A program made the position numbers and the translations under genes. This document shows, piece after piece, positions 23,909 to 33,229 of a DNA stretch of 64,000 bases. The notes under the pieces are model-generated. The model ran no database searches, was not told the origin of the DNA, and saw only the letters and a program-made list of their open reading frames with translations. How positions within the stretch are numbered: the first letter of the stretch is position 1; each line of letters begins with the position of its first letter. The DNA lies in NCBI RefSeq assembly GCF_900100275.1, contig NZ_FNET01000003.1, positions 434,001 through 498,000 on the forward strand, in the 5' to 3' direction. The DNA is from Lentzea albidocapillata subsp. violacea (lineage in GTDB: Bacteria; Actinomycetota; Actinomycetes; Mycobacteriales; Pseudonocardiaceae).

Positions 23909-26581
23909 TCAGCCGATCAGGCTGTCCAGGAGGTTGTCCCTGCGCAGACCGGGTGTGCCGAGCAGTTCGGCCGCCCGGTCCGCGTGCTTTTCCCGGCCCG
24001 TCCTGGCGAGCACGAGGTGGGCGACGCCCTCGCCGTACCGGTCACCACGAGCGGCGGTGATCTCCAGGCAGCGTTCGGCGTCCACTGTGGCCTGTTCGGG
24101 CTTTCCCGCGGCCAGCAGCACTTCCGCACGGCACAGCAAGGCCTGCCACTCGTCGTTGTGCTCGCCCGTGACCCGGCACAGCTCGATGCACTCACTCAGC
24201 GAGGCCTCGGCCTCCGCCGGCCTGCCGAGCCTGAACAACGCCTGTCCCTGCGAGGCCAGCGCGTACGCCGTGCCGGCCTCGTCCTCGTGCTCGCGGGCGA
24301 GCTTCAGGCTCAGCACGGCGGCGTCGAGCGCCTGTTCGTACCGTCCGGCGACCTGGTGCACCTGGGCCAGTGCGGACAACGGAACCCGTTGCGCGCCGGC
24401 GGGTCCGTGCTCCGCCGTGAGCTCGATCGCCCGCGCCAAGGTCGACTCTGCCTGCTCCAGCTCACCCAGTTCGCGCTGGATCGTGCCGATGCCGGACAGG
24501 GCACGACCCTGCCCGAACGGGTCGTCGGCGCGCGCCTCCAGCACTTCTTCCAGCTGGGCGAGGGCGATCTCGAACGCGCCGATCCTGCGGTTCGCGGCCG
24601 ACCGCACCAGAAGTGCCGTCTGCAACGCGGCCGAGGTGCCGATGGTGCGAGCGGCCTGGTCCGCGATCTGGCCCAGCTCGACCAGGTCCGCGACCCTGTC
24701 CTGTTTGAACAGGTGCGGGTAGAGCATGTGCGCGATGGCCAGCCCGTGCTCGGCCAGCGCGGCGGACGCCACGGTGGAACGTGCCGCGGCCAGCAGGTTC
24801 TCGGCCTCGTCGGTCAGCCACCGCAACGGTTCGTCGATGTCCTGTTTGGTCGCGGAGTACGTGAGCGCGCCGTATGCGTGTGGCCGCAGCTTCTTCAGGG
24901 CAGCGGCGAGCGTGGAGCGGTAGTGCGTGAGCGCACGGGCGAGCGCGTCCTGCTTCTCGTCGTTCACGTGCTCGGCGCCGAACAACCGCAGCAGGTCGTG
25001 CACCCGGTACCGCTCCGGCCCGCACGGCTCCACGAGTCTGGCGTCCACCAACGGGTCCAGCGCGCGGTCCACGTCGGCCTGCCCGAGCAACGCCCGGAGC
25101 ACCGGCTCGCCGACGGTCGGCACGTTGAGGCAGCACAACAGGATGAACGCCCTGGTCGAGACGGCGTTCAGGCCCTCGAAGCCCAGCTGGAAGCTCGACC
25201 GCACACCGAGGTCGTCGAAGTCGAGCTCGTCCAGCCGATGACGCTGGTCCGCGAGCCGTCTCGCCAGCGTCCCGGTCGTCCAGTCCGGCCGTGACCGCAG
25301 CCGCGCGGCCGCGATCGTGAGTGCCAGCGGCAGGTGGTCGCAGGCCCGGGCGACCTGCTTCGCCGCCTCGCTGTCGTCGCCCAGCAACCGCAGCGCGTCG
25401 GCCTCCGGCAACGGGTCGAGCCGGACGTGCCGGGCGCTCAGCGTCGCCAGCATCCGGCGGCTGGTGATCAGCACGGTGGAACCCGGTTCGCCGGGCAGCA
25501 GCGGGCCGACCTGCGCCGCGTCCACCGCGTTGTCGAGCAGCACCAGGACTTTCCGCCTGGCCAGCGTCGACCGGTAGAGCGCGGCGGCCTCGGAGACGTC
25601 CGTCGGGACGGCCAGCGGTGGCGTGCCGAGGGCGCGCAGGAACCGCCTGATCACCTCGGCGGGCGACAGCGGCGACCGGCCCGGCGTGGCGCCGTGCAGG
25701 TCGGCGTACAACTGTCCGTCCGGGAAACGTTCGGCCATCGCGTGCGCGGCGGTGGTGGCAAGCGCGCTCTTGCCCTGTCCTCCCGGCCCGTGCACGGCGA
25801 TCACGGGCTCGGCCGAGCCCGTGATCAACTCGATCTCCGCGCGGCGGCCCACGAACGGGTCGGGTCTGGCCGGCAGTTCGCGCGGCACGGCGGGGATGTC
25901 GCCCTGCAGGATCGCGGCGTGCAGGTCCTGGAGCTCCTGGCCGGGGTCGAGCCCGAGCTCCTCGGCGAGCCGGCGACGGCCCTCGTCGTACGTCCTGAGC
26001 GCGTCTGCCTGCCGGCCGCTCCGGTGCAGGGCGACCATCAGCGCGCCACGCAGCCGTTCCCTGGTCGGGTGCCGCGTGACGTACCCGGTCAGCTCGCCGA
26101 TGATCTCGTGGTGCCGGCCGTCCCTGATCGCTTTGTCGGCACGGCGCTCGACGGCCGCGAGCCGTTCCTCCTCCAGCTGGTTCGCGAGCTGGGTGTTCGT
26201 GGTCAGCTCGGCCAGCGCGGGTCCGCGCCAGTACCCCAGCGCCTCGTCCGGGTCCTGCGCGTCGCGGAAGAGCCGCAGGTCGAGCGACCGCTCGGGGATG
26301 TCGAGCCGGTAGCCCTGCCGCGACCACTCCAGGGACACCCCGGGGAGGTCCTTCAGGGCCCTCCTGAGCTGCGAGACGTGCACCTGCACGGCTTTGCGCG
26401 CGCTGGCGGGCGGATCGCCGTCCCAGAGGATCGACATGAGGTGGTCGACGCTGACGGTCTGACCGGTGTGCAGGAGCAGCAGCACCAGGACCTGCTGCGG
26501 CTGACCTGCGGGAATGCGGACGTCCCGCCCCTCGTGCGTGACGAGCAGCGGCCCAAGCACCCCGAACCGAACGCCGTCCAC
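23909..26581 (-). CDS. SARP/BTAD-NB-ARC-TPR regulator
   Basis: An 890-residue AfsR-like regulator. The N-terminal winged helix of the SARP/OmpR type is at about 5-90 (FGVLGPLLVTHEG, VDHLMSILWDGDPP). The BTAD domain follows (about 100-245), then an NTPase module with Walker A GPGGQGKSALAT and Walker B-like KVLVLLDNAVD, and TPR repeats to the C-terminus. The family activates secondary-metabolite or secretion genes after phosphorylation or ligand sensing. The GTG at 26581 was chosen since the DNA-binding domain starts there. It faces the M23 gene and lies next to the secreted-protein run, which it might control. Confidence 0.9.
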   Translation of the reverse strand: MDGVRFGVLGPLLVTHEGRDVRIPAGQPQQVLVLLLLHTGQTVSVDHLMSILWDGDPPASARKAVQVHVSQLRRALKDLPGVSLEWSRQGYRLDIPERSLDLRLFRDAQDPDEALGYWRGPALAELTTNTQLANQLEEERLAAVERRADKAIRDGRHHEIIGELTGYVTRHPTRERLRGALMVALHRSGRQADALRTYDEGRRRLAEELGLDPGQELQDLHAAILQGDIPAVPRELPARPDPFVGRRAEIELITGSAEPVIAVHGPGGQGKSALATTAAHAMAERFPDGQLYADLHGATPGRSPLSPAEVIRRFLRALGTPPLAVPTDVSEAAALYRSTLARRKVLVLLDNAVDAAQVGPLLPGEPGSTVLITSRRMLATLSARHVRLDPLPEADALRLLGDDSEAAKQVARACDHLPLALTIAAARLRSRPDWTTGTLARRLADQRHRLDELDFDDLGVRSSFQLGFEGLNAVSTRAFILLCCLNVPTVGEPVLRALLGQADVDRALDPLVDARLVEPCGPERYRVHDLLRLFGAEHVNDEKQDALARALTHYRSTLAAALKKLRPHAYGALTYSATKQDIDEPLRWLTDEAENLLAAARSTVASAALAEHGLAIAHMLYPHLFKQDRVADLVELGQIADQAARTIGTSAALQTALLVRSAANRRIGAFEIALAQLEEVLEARADDPFGQGRALSGIGTIQRELGELEQAESTLARAIELTAEHGPAGAQRVPLSALAQVHQVAGRYEQALDAAVLSLKLAREHEDEAGTAYALASQGQALFRLGRPAEAEASLSECIELCRVTGEHNDEWQALLCRAEVLLAAGKPEQATVDAERCLEITAARGDRYGEGVAHLVLARTGREKHADRAAELLGTPGLRRDNLLDSLIG

Positions 26582-26932
26582 CGGCTCACGATAGTCCGTT
26601 GATCGTCGCTCTCCGCCCGCACGAGCAACTGTCAACGACGAAGGTCTGCTGAACCCGCTTACCGACCGAAAGGTCGGAAATATCGGTGGCACAAGGTGCA
26701 CGAATCACCGTCAGGCAGCGAAAAGTCGTGCGAAAATCGTCGGGTACCACCCACAGGCAGGGATCGGCGACCGGTGAGATCTACGCAGTCGCAGTGGTGG
26801 AAAACAGAACAGGGATTCGCGGTGGCGTCCGTAATGGTGGGTCACCTCATTGGAGTAACGACGGTGCCGCGATCATCCCAAGTCGGGCATCATCACCTGG
26901 CTCGACCAATGTCGTAGAACGAGGGGTCTCGT
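26582..26932. promoter_or_regulatory. 350-bp divergent intergenic region, SARP gene / GGDEF-HD-GYP gene
   Basis: This region carries the promoters of both flanking genes. It contains one compact hairpin, CCGACC-GAAA-GGTCGG (26662-26677), with a GNRA-type tetraloop. I looked for a c-di-GMP riboswitch and did not find the conserved core. No gene is convincing here. Confidence 0.4.
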
Positions 26933-29062
26933 GTGACCATCTTCCGTACCGGCCACATCGGGGCGTGGTGGATGTACCTGGTGGCGGGTCACCTGCTGCT
27001 GGGCGTCTACTACCTCATTCCGGTGAGTCCCGCGGGGACAGCGGGGCAAACGGTACGGGTGGTGCTCTACTGCACGATCAGCGCTTCGGCAGCTGTCGCG
27101 ACATTCGCGGGTGTCAAGCGCAACCGCCCCCAATGGCGGCGGCCATGGGTGTTCCTCGCACTCAGCCAGGTCGTTTACGCGATCGCCGACCTGACGTTCT
27201 ACGCATCGCACTACATCTTCGAGAACACGCTTTACCCCTCGTACGCGGACATCTTCTACCTGGGTCATTACCCGTTGATGGTCGCGGGTGTGATCCTGCT
27301 GATCCGCCGCCGCACGCCGGGCCTCGACCTGCCGAGCCTGCTCGACGCCGCGGTGCTCGCGGTCGTCGCGGGCATGGCGTCCTGGCTCTACGTGATCGGC
27401 CCGCAGGCCCGCCTCACCTCACCGGTCCTGGTGAAGATCGCGTCGCTCGGCTACCCGATGATGGACCTGGCGCTGTTCGTGGTGGCGTTGCGGCTGATCT
27501 TCGGGGCGGGCCCCAGGCCGCGCGCGTTCATCCTGCTGACGTGCAACCTGCTGGGCATCCTGACCGCGGACACGATCTACGTGCTGCAGCGCCTCGACGG
27601 CAGCTACCACGCGGGCAACTTCCTCGACGCCATCTGGCTGTCGGCGAACCTGTGCATCGGCGCGGCGGCGTTGCACCCGACGATGGCGCGGCTCGTGGAC
27701 CGCGCACACGTCAAGGACGTCGGGCTGAGCCGCGGCCGGATCATCGCGCTGTGCTCGGCCGCTCTCGCCGCCCCGATCCTGATGCTGGTGCACGACGTGG
27801 GCCAGTCGTCGCAGGACGTCCTGGTGATCGCCGCCGGCAGCGGGCTGCTGTCGCTGCTGATCATCGCCCGTCTCGCGGGGCTGGTCGCGGACCAGCGCAA
27901 GCTCGCGATCACCGACAGCCTCACCGGGTTGCACACCCGCAGGTTCTTCGAGGCCCAGCTACCGCTGGAGATCTCCCGCGCCCGGCGGGGCGACGGGTCG
28001 GTCGCGGTGTTCATCATCGACGTCGACCGCTTCAAGTCGATCAACGACAACTACGGCCACCCCGCCGGCGACGACGTGCTGATCGAGGTCGCGGCACGGC
28101 TGCGCGCGGCGTCCAGGGCCGGTGAGGTGCTCGCTCGGTACGGTGGCGAGGAGTTCGCGCTGCTGGTGCCGGACGCCGGTCCCGGCCGGTTGTCCGTGAT
28201 CGCGAACCGGCTGCGCGAACGCGTTGCGGAGAAACCGATTCCGGTCAACGCGGGCAACGACGACATCCCGTTGTTCGTCACGGTGTCGGTCGGCTCGGCG
28301 AGCTTCCCGACGCACGGCGACGGTCCCGACGACATCGTGGTGATCGCGGACCGGGCCCTGTACGCGGCGAAAGCGGCGGGACGCAACAGGATCGCGGTCG
28401 GTCCGGAGCCGCTGCCAGCGGTCGACCCGGACACCGACGGCGCGATGGCGGAGTTCCTCTGCCAGGTCGCCGACCGGGTGGACGGCTGGCTGCACCGCTA
28501 CGACCACAGCCGGTCGGTGTCGCGCTGGGCCGGCGTGGCCGCGGGGGAGTTCGGGCTCGACGCGCCCACGATCAGGGTCACCCAGCTCGCCGGGCGCCTG
28601 CACGACATCGGCAAGGTCATCATCCCCGAGGTGGTGCTCACCAAGCCCGGCGCACTGTCCGAAGAGGAATGGCGGCTGCTGCGCCAGCACCCCGACTTCG
28701 GCTACCGGCTCGCGCGGATGGTGCCGGGGTTCGCGGGGGTGGCGTACGTGATCAGGCAGCAGCACGAACGCTACGACGGCGCCGGTTATCCGGACGGCCT
28801 GCGCGGCGCCGACATCCGTGCGGAAGCAAGGATCCTGTCCGTGTGCGTGGCGTGGGCCGCGATGAGGTCGAACCGTCCACATCAGACCGCGCTGGACGAG
28901 AACCGCGCGCGGCGCGAACTCTGGTCGGGTCGCGGGCAGCAGTTCGATCCGGATGTGGTGGACCTTTTCCTCGACCTGCACACGCAGGGCAGCATCGGCA
29001 CGCTGCGTCCGTCCGGACTGTCTGTTCAGGAGGCTGGTTTTCCGGCCGAGTTCCGGCCGTGA
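26933..29062 (+). CDS. membrane GGDEF plus HD-GYP-like c-di-GMP enzyme
   Basis: A 709-residue protein that can both make and degrade cyclic di-GMP, on paper. The N-terminal ~320 residues hold about eight membrane helices. The GGDEF domain (about 325-485) has DVDRFKSINDNYGH and active-site YGGEEFALL; the upstream inhibitory I-site is RAGE instead of RxxD. The C-terminal HD-GYP-like domain (about 510-680) keeps RYDHSRSVS, LHDIGKVIIPE, HERYDGAGYPDG and the spacing of active HD-GYP proteins. In actinomycetes c-di-GMP controls development through BldD. The start is GTG at 26933, with GAGGGG upstream. Confidence 0.9.
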   Translation: MTIFRTGHIGAWWMYLVAGHLLLGVYYLIPVSPAGTAGQTVRVVLYCTISASAAVATFAGVKRNRPQWRRPWVFLALSQVVYAIADLTFYASHYIFENTLYPSYADIFYLGHYPLMVAGVILLIRRRTPGLDLPSLLDAAVLAVVAGMASWLYVIGPQARLTSPVLVKIASLGYPMMDLALFVVALRLIFGAGPRPRAFILLTCNLLGILTADTIYVLQRLDGSYHAGNFLDAIWLSANLCIGAAALHPTMARLVDRAHVKDVGLSRGRIIALCSAALAAPILMLVHDVGQSSQDVLVIAAGSGLLSLLIIARLAGLVADQRKLAITDSLTGLHTRRFFEAQLPLEISRARRGDGSVAVFIIDVDRFKSINDNYGHPAGDDVLIEVAARLRAASRAGEVLARYGGEEFALLVPDAGPGRLSVIANRLRERVAEKPIPVNAGNDDIPLFVTVSVGSASFPTHGDGPDDIVVIADRALYAAKAAGRNRIAVGPEPLPAVDPDTDGAMAEFLCQVADRVDGWLHRYDHSRSVSRWAGVAAGEFGLDAPTIRVTQLAGRLHDIGKVIIPEVVLTKPGALSEEEWRLLRQHPDFGYRLARMVPGFAGVAYVIRQQHERYDGAGYPDGLRGADIRAEARILSVCVAWAAMRSNRPHQTALDENRARRELWSGRGQQFDPDVVDLFLDLHTQGSIGTLRPSGLSVQEAGFPAEFRP

Positions 29063-29089
29063 CCAGCTGACGGTGGCATGCTCTGTGCC

Positions 29090-31063
29090 ATGAGCACGGA
29101 GTTCGCCATCCCCGCCGAGGTTCCGAGCCCGGACCGTCCGGCGCCTCCCGGCGGACCGCTGGGCAGGTGGTTGCTCGCGGACCGCGTGGCGCCTTCGGGT
29201 CCCGAAAGCCACGAGTCGCACGCCAGGCCGCACCCGTGGTGGAAGGTCATGACGCTCACCGGCGTCGACTACTTCTCCACCCTGTCGTACCTGCCCGGCA
29301 TCGCGGCTTTGGCCGCCGGCGCCCTGTCCCCGCTGGCGACGTTGCTCATCGTGGCGCTGACGCTGCTCGGCATGCTGCCGATGTACCGGCGGGTGGCGCG
29401 GGAGAGCCCCCACGGCCAGGGCTCCGTGGCGATGCTGGAGGACCTGCTGCCGTTCTGGCGGGGCAAGATCTTCGTGCTGGTGCTGCTCGGTTTCGTGGCG
29501 ACGTCGTGGATCATCACGATCACACTGTCCGCCGCCGACGCCTCCGTGCACGCGCTGGAGAACCCGTACGTGCCGGAGTCGTTGCACGACGCCGAGCTCT
29601 GGCTGACGATCGTGCTGCTGCTGATCCTCGGCGGCGTGTTCCTGATGGGCTTCAGCGAGGCCGTGGGCATCGCGATCCCGCTGGTGGCGGTGTTCCTCGC
29701 GCTGAACGCCGTCGTGGTCGTGGTGGGGTTCGTGGACGTCTTCGCGACGCCGGACGCGCTTGACCGCTGGGTGTCGGCGCTGGGCGCGCACGGCGACGGG
29801 TTCTTCGGCGTCATCGGCCCGGCGATTCTGGCGTTTCCGTTGCTGGTGCTCGGTTTGTCCGGCTTCGAGACCGGCGTGAGCATGATGCCGCTCGTCGCGG
29901 CGTCCGGTGACACGCCGGAGAAACGCCTCGACAACCGCGTGCGCAACACGCGCAAGCTGCTGACGACCGCCGCGCTGATCATGTCGGTGTACCTGGTCGC
30001 GACGTCGTTCATCACCACCGTGCTGGTGCCGCAGGACAAGTTCGCGCCTGGCGGCCCCGCGAACGGCCGTGCCCTGGCGTATCTCGCACACGAACTGCTC
30101 GGCGAGGTGTTCGGCACGGTCTACGACATCAGCAGCATCCTGATCCTGTGGTTCGCCGGCGCCTCGGCGATGGCCGGCCTCATCAACATCGTGCCGCGCT
30201 ACCTGCCTTCCTACGGCATGGCACCGGAATGGGGCCGCGCCGTCCGTCCCGTCGTGATCGTCTACACGATCATCTGCATCATCATCACGATCATCTTCAA
30301 CGCCGACGTGAACGCGCAGGCCGGCGCCTACGCCACCGGAATCCTGGCGATGATGGTGTCGGGTTCGTTCGCGGTGACGGTCTCCGCGTGGCGCAAGAGG
30401 CAGCGCCGCGCGGGAATCGGGTTCACCGTGCTGACGCTGGTGCTGCTGTACGCGTTGGTGGAGAACGTGATCGAGAAGCCGGACGGCATCACGATCTCGT
30501 TCGGCTTCATCATCGGCATCGTGGTGATCTCCCTGGTGTCGCGCATCTCGCGCACGACCGAACTACGCGTCGACAGCATCAAGTTCGACGAGCAGGCCCG
30601 CCGGTTCGTCACCGCCACCATCGAGAACGATGGCCTGATCACGTTGATCGCGAACCGCCGCCAGGCCGGCGACAAGGCGGAGTACGACGAGAAGGAGGCC
30701 GAGCAGCGCGGCATGAACCCGGTGCCGGGATCCGCGGACGTGCTCTTCCTGGAGATCGACATCGTCGACCCGTCGGCGTTCAGCAACGTCCTGTGCGTGT
30801 CCGGCGTGGAGGTGGACGGCCACCGCATCCTGCGCGCCTCCGCTCCCGCCTCGCCGAACGCGATCGCGGCGATCTTGCTGGCGTTGCGCGACTCGACCGG
30901 CGTGATCCCGCACGCGCACTTCGAGTGGTCGGAGGGGAATCCGCTGGCGCACCTCTTCCGCTACCTGATCCTCGGGCGTGGCGATACGCCTCCGGTGGTA
31001 CGCGAGATCATTCGCTCGGCTGAGTCGGATCCGGCTCGGCGGCCACGCGTGCACGTCGGTTAG
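29090..31063 (+). CDS. APC-superfamily amino-acid-type permease
   Basis: A 657-residue secondary transporter with about 12 membrane helices (about residues 60-480), starting with the substrate-site segment [18 protein letters not shown]. It also has [26 protein letters not shown] and [15 protein letters not shown], typical of the APC family. A cytoplasmic C-terminal extension of about 150 residues (from [12 protein letters not shown]) is longer than usual and could be regulatory. Substrate is unknown. The ATG at 29090 is chosen over one four codons upstream; ribosome sites do not decide. It lies 27 bp after the GGDEF/HD-GYP gene and may share its transcript. Confidence 0.83.
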   Translation: MSTEFAIPAEVPSPDRPAPPGGPLGRWLLADRVAPSGPESHESHARPHPWWKVMTLTGVDYFSTLSYLPGIAALAAGALSPLATLLIVALTLLGMLPMYRRVARESPHGQGSVAMLEDLLPFWRGKIFVLVLLGFVATSWIITITLSAADASVHALENPYVPESLHDAELWLTIVLLLILGGVFLMGFSEAVGIAIPLVAVFLALNAVVVVVGFVDVFATPDALDRWVSALGAHGDGFFGVIGPAILAFPLLVLGLSGFETGVSMMPLVAASGDTPEKRLDNRVRNTRKLLTTAALIMSVYLVATSFITTVLVPQDKFAPGGPANGRALAYLAHELLGEVFGTVYDISSILILWFAGASAMAGLINIVPRYLPSYGMAPEWGRAVRPVVIVYTIICIIITIIFNADVNAQAGAYATGILAMMVSGSFAVTVSAWRKRQRRAGIGFTVLTLVLLYALVENVIEKPDGITISFGFIIGIVVISLVSRISRTTELRVDSIKFDEQARRFVTATIENDGLITLIANRRQAGDKAEYDEKEAEQRGMNPVPGSADVLFLEIDIVDPSAFSNVLCVSGVEVDGHRILRASAPASPNAIAAILLALRDSTGVIPHAHFEWSEGNPLAHLFRYLILGRGDTPPVVREIIRSAESDPARRPRVHVG

Positions 31064-31205
31064 CCGGAAAACTCCCTCTGTACGTCCGATTGCAGGGCGG
31101 TCGCCTTGCGCGGGTGGGGCGGTACCAACCCGGCGATCAGGGCTTTACCTTGAGCCTCTGGCGCGATGCTTAAGGGGTTGTCCCGCAATCCCACGAGGCA
31201 AAGGG
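31064..31205. other. 142-bp gap after the permease gene; no gene seen
   Basis: No credible gene on either strand. The stretch near 31160-31210 (a GGGGTTGTCCCGCAATCCC-like run) reminded me of an insertion-sequence end, but no paired inverted repeat or target duplication was found. Confidence 0.3.
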
Positions 31206-31619
31206 TCATGCTGTGTCGGGCTCGGTGCCGATGGCACCGGCCGAGCGAAGCGAACGCCCGAGGTCTCCGGGGAGGATGCAGGGGTGTCGCCGCCACCACC
31301 ACAGGGCGGGGTCGGGCAGCCGGTGGAACTGACCGAGTGCTTGGCCGTCATCGTCGATGGTCGCGGCCTTGTACCGGTCGTCCAGTGCTTTGATCCGCGG
31401 AGTCCAGAGCTGGACGACGTGTTCGTCCAGTAGGAGCCAAGCCTCGTGCAGCCAGTTTCGGCAGTAGAGATCGTTGGTGTACTCATGGATGTCGTCGCCG
31501 TAGCCATGCTCGATGATGCCCACCAGGGCAGCCCACCCGTTGACCCTTTCCGCGACCGTGAATGCCGTTCGCCAGCCGCGCTGGTGCAACAGCTCTCCTA
31601 CCTCGGTTTCAGTAGCCAC
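31206..31619 (-). CDS. conserved-looking hypothetical protein
   Basis: A 137-residue protein with GTG start, no signal peptide and no membrane segment. It is acidic and Trp/His-rich: RGWRTAF, NRW-type segments, LYCRNWLHEAWLLLDEH, QLWTPRIKALDDRY and ALWWWRRHPCILPGDLG. Codon use is like a real GC-rich gene, and it resembles small hypothetical proteins I associate with Streptomyces accessory regions. I cannot assign a family or function. It is isolated, with untranslated stretches of about 140-240 bp on both sides. Confidence 0.6.
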   Translation of the reverse strand: MATETEVGELLHQRGWRTAFTVAERVNGWAALVGIIEHGYGDDIHEYTNDLYCRNWLHEAWLLLDEHVVQLWTPRIKALDDRYKAATIDDDGQALGQFHRLPDPALWWWRRHPCILPGDLGRSLRSAGAIGTEPDTA

Positions 31620-31806
31620 GGGCGTGAGGTTTTCATGCCGAATCCGTCCAGGCCACTGAGATGTGTCTGGCCAGGGACGGCGGGACTCACCGCGTGATCA
31701 AGGTGAGACGATCTCGCCATGGCTGGTGTGCTCTCGGCGTCGGAGCGGGCCACCCAGACACCGAGCATGCTCGGAGATTTTACGGAGCCCTTGGACGGCC
31801 GGAAAA
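31620..31806. other. 187-bp gap between hypothetical gene and DUF305 terminator
   Basis: No recognised gene. A 32-codon plus-strand frame beginning MAGVLSASERATQT (about 31719) ends in the terminator sequence and has no clear ribosome site. I do not call it. Confidence 0.3.
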
Positions 31807-31829
31807 GGCCGGGCTGAAAGCGCCCGGCC
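31807..31829. terminator. terminator of DUF305 gene
   Basis: GGCCGGGC (31807-31814) and GCCCGGCC (31822-31829) form an 8-bp perfect stem with a 7-nt loop, 30 bp after the DUF305 stop. Confidence 0.65.
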
Positions 31830-31858
31830 GTGACTGGCGTGCGGGTCCCGTTGTGGCG

Positions 31859-32401
31859 TCAGGACTTCTGCTTGGCGCTGATCTGGTCCAGCACCTCGGT
31901 CTGCGACACGATGATCTTCCCGGCCAGGGCCTTGGAGCCGATGTGCTCGCCCTTGGCCTGCGCGTCCTTCGCCATGTCCACGCCACTGCGGAGGTGGCGG
32001 GAGAGGGTGGCGAGGAAGAGGTCGTCGTACTGCTTGCCGGTGGCGGACTTCAGCGCCTCGACGTCCTTGACGGTCATCATGCCCGCCATCTTGTGCGTGG
32101 CGTTGGCGTCGTCGCCGGGCACCTGGATGTTCCAGCTGCGCAGGTAGGTGGCCATCTGCTCGATCTCGCCCGCCTCGGCGGTGGCGATCTTGTCGGCCAC
32201 GTTGACGACGAACTCGTCCTTGGACTTCTGCATGGCGACCTTGGCGATCTCGATCGTCTGGCGGTGGTGGGGGATCATCCGCAACGAGAACGTCGCGTCC
32301 GCCTCGTTGGCCGCCGGTTCGCCCGGACTGCTGCCGCCGACAGATGAACAGCCCGTCAGCGCAAGCAGGCCCAGCACGATGATGAGCAGACGCGCTCGCA
32401 T
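31859..32401 (-). CDS. DUF305 lipoprotein
   Basis: A 180-residue lipoprotein. The signal peptide ends in the lipobox LTGC (Cys at about 18). The mature part is a DUF305 four-helix protein with the family's metal motif MIPHHRQTIEIA and a second copy area LSRHLRSGVDMA. DUF305 members such as cyanobacterial CopM bind copper outside the cell membrane. It is transcribed alone. A paralogue (33984-34580) lies in the LPMO operon 1.6 kb away on the other strand; this copy keeps the full MxxHH motif, the other does not. Confidence 0.88.
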   Translation of the reverse strand: MRARLLIIVLGLLALTGCSSVGGSSPGEPAANEADATFSLRMIPHHRQTIEIAKVAMQKSKDEFVVNVADKIATAEAGEIEQMATYLRSWNIQVPGDDANATHKMAGMMTVKDVEALKSATGKQYDDLFLATLSRHLRSGVDMAKDAQAKGEHIGSKALAGKIIVSQTEVLDQISAKQKS

Positions 32402-32476
32402 GAAGCCTCCCGTCTCGTGTTCCCTGCCGAGGGATACGGGTGGCCGAAGTGTCCGGTTCAGCGAAAGTTCCGGACC

Positions 32477-32950
32477 CTAAGTGGTTCGGTGGGGTTCGAG
32501 TGCCGCGAGCACGCCCTGGACGACGTCGGGGTGGCCGAGGGGGAGCGGTACCGGGGTGGTGTTGGCGTGGGGGATGACCTGGGCGAACGGGGCGTCCACC
32601 TGGATTTCGGGGTCCACCAGCAGGACTGAGCGCACGAGGTCGCGGTGAGCTGCCACGAGGTCGAGGACGTCGGCCGCGAGCGGTCCGCTCGTGACGATGT
32701 CGAGCACGGTCGGCGTGTCGTCGCGGTGCCTGGTCAGCACGGTGTCCACTGTGGACTTCCAGGTCGGTGCGGCGGGGACTCGCAGCCACACGATCCGCAG
32801 GTGTTCGGTCAGCGGCCGCCAGGTCGCGGGGATCTCGTGGTGGACCGATTCTCCCGCTGGATCGATCACGAGGACAGTCGGGGCACCTGCGGGCCCGTCG
32901 ATGACAACGCCGGGGCCGGCTGCCCTGCTGGGCTCGTCGAATTCGCGCAT
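32477..32950 (-). CDS. hypothetical protein with hydrolase-like fold
   Basis: A 157-residue cytosolic protein starting MREFDEP. The pattern is alternating beta/alpha: VVIDGPAGAPTVLVIDPAG, IVWLRVPAAPTW, VLDIVTSGPLAADVLDLV and SVLLVDPEI, as in a small alpha/beta-hydrolase, but no nucleophile elbow GxSxG is present (only TSGP). Probably a non-catalytic relative; function unknown. The start at 32950 was preferred over one 12 codons upstream because the sequence before it is poorly protein-like. Confidence 0.6.
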   Translation of the reverse strand: MREFDEPSRAAGPGVVIDGPAGAPTVLVIDPAGESVHHEIPATWRPLTEHLRIVWLRVPAAPTWKSTVDTVLTRHRDDTPTVLDIVTSGPLAADVLDLVAAHRDLVRSVLLVDPEIQVDAPFAQVIPHANTTPVPLPLGHPDVVQGVLAALEPHRTT

Positions 32951-33000
32951 GGCACGGGGATACCCACTCGGCGGAGTTCGTACCAATGAGCCGAGTGGTC

Positions 33001-33229
33001 TGATCCGGTAACCCGAATGGCTGAGTGCAGAGCACTCTCTGGTGTGGACTTGTTGGCAGGCGGCGGTTTTTCGTTCGTGTCCGGTGATTGCTTGACCGTT
33101 TTCCGAATCCCGGTTTATGGTCTAGACCACAGACCGAAACTGGATCGGCGAGCGATCTAGAGCGCTCCCGGTTCCCTCCCCCTGCCTACGGGTCAACCCG
33201 TTCGGGAACGATCCAAGGAGTTCGGACGA
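33001..33229 (+). promoter_or_regulatory. LPMO promoter region
   Basis: About 230 bp with no gene. It contains a perfect DasR box at 33118-33129 and a weaker palindrome-like AGCGATCTAGAGCGCT about 20 bp downstream. AAGGAG lies 11 bp before the LPMO ATG. Confidence 0.6.
33118..33129. promoter_or_regulatory. perfect DasR box upstream of LPMO
   Basis: TGGTCTAGACCA is an exact match to the core of the DasR response element and a perfect palindrome. It lies about 100 bp before the LPMO start. The same core precedes the chitinase at the left edge, so both genes are probably in one GlcNAc-controlled regulon. Confidence 0.8.

Noticed and set aside
26582-26932. c-di-GMP or other riboswitch before the GGDEF gene
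   Set aside because: A hairpin with a GAAA loop is present, but the conserved core of the known classes was not found.
31064-31205. Insertion-sequence remnant after the permease gene
   Set aside because: A run resembling an IS end was seen, but no inverted-repeat pair, target duplication or transposase fragment.
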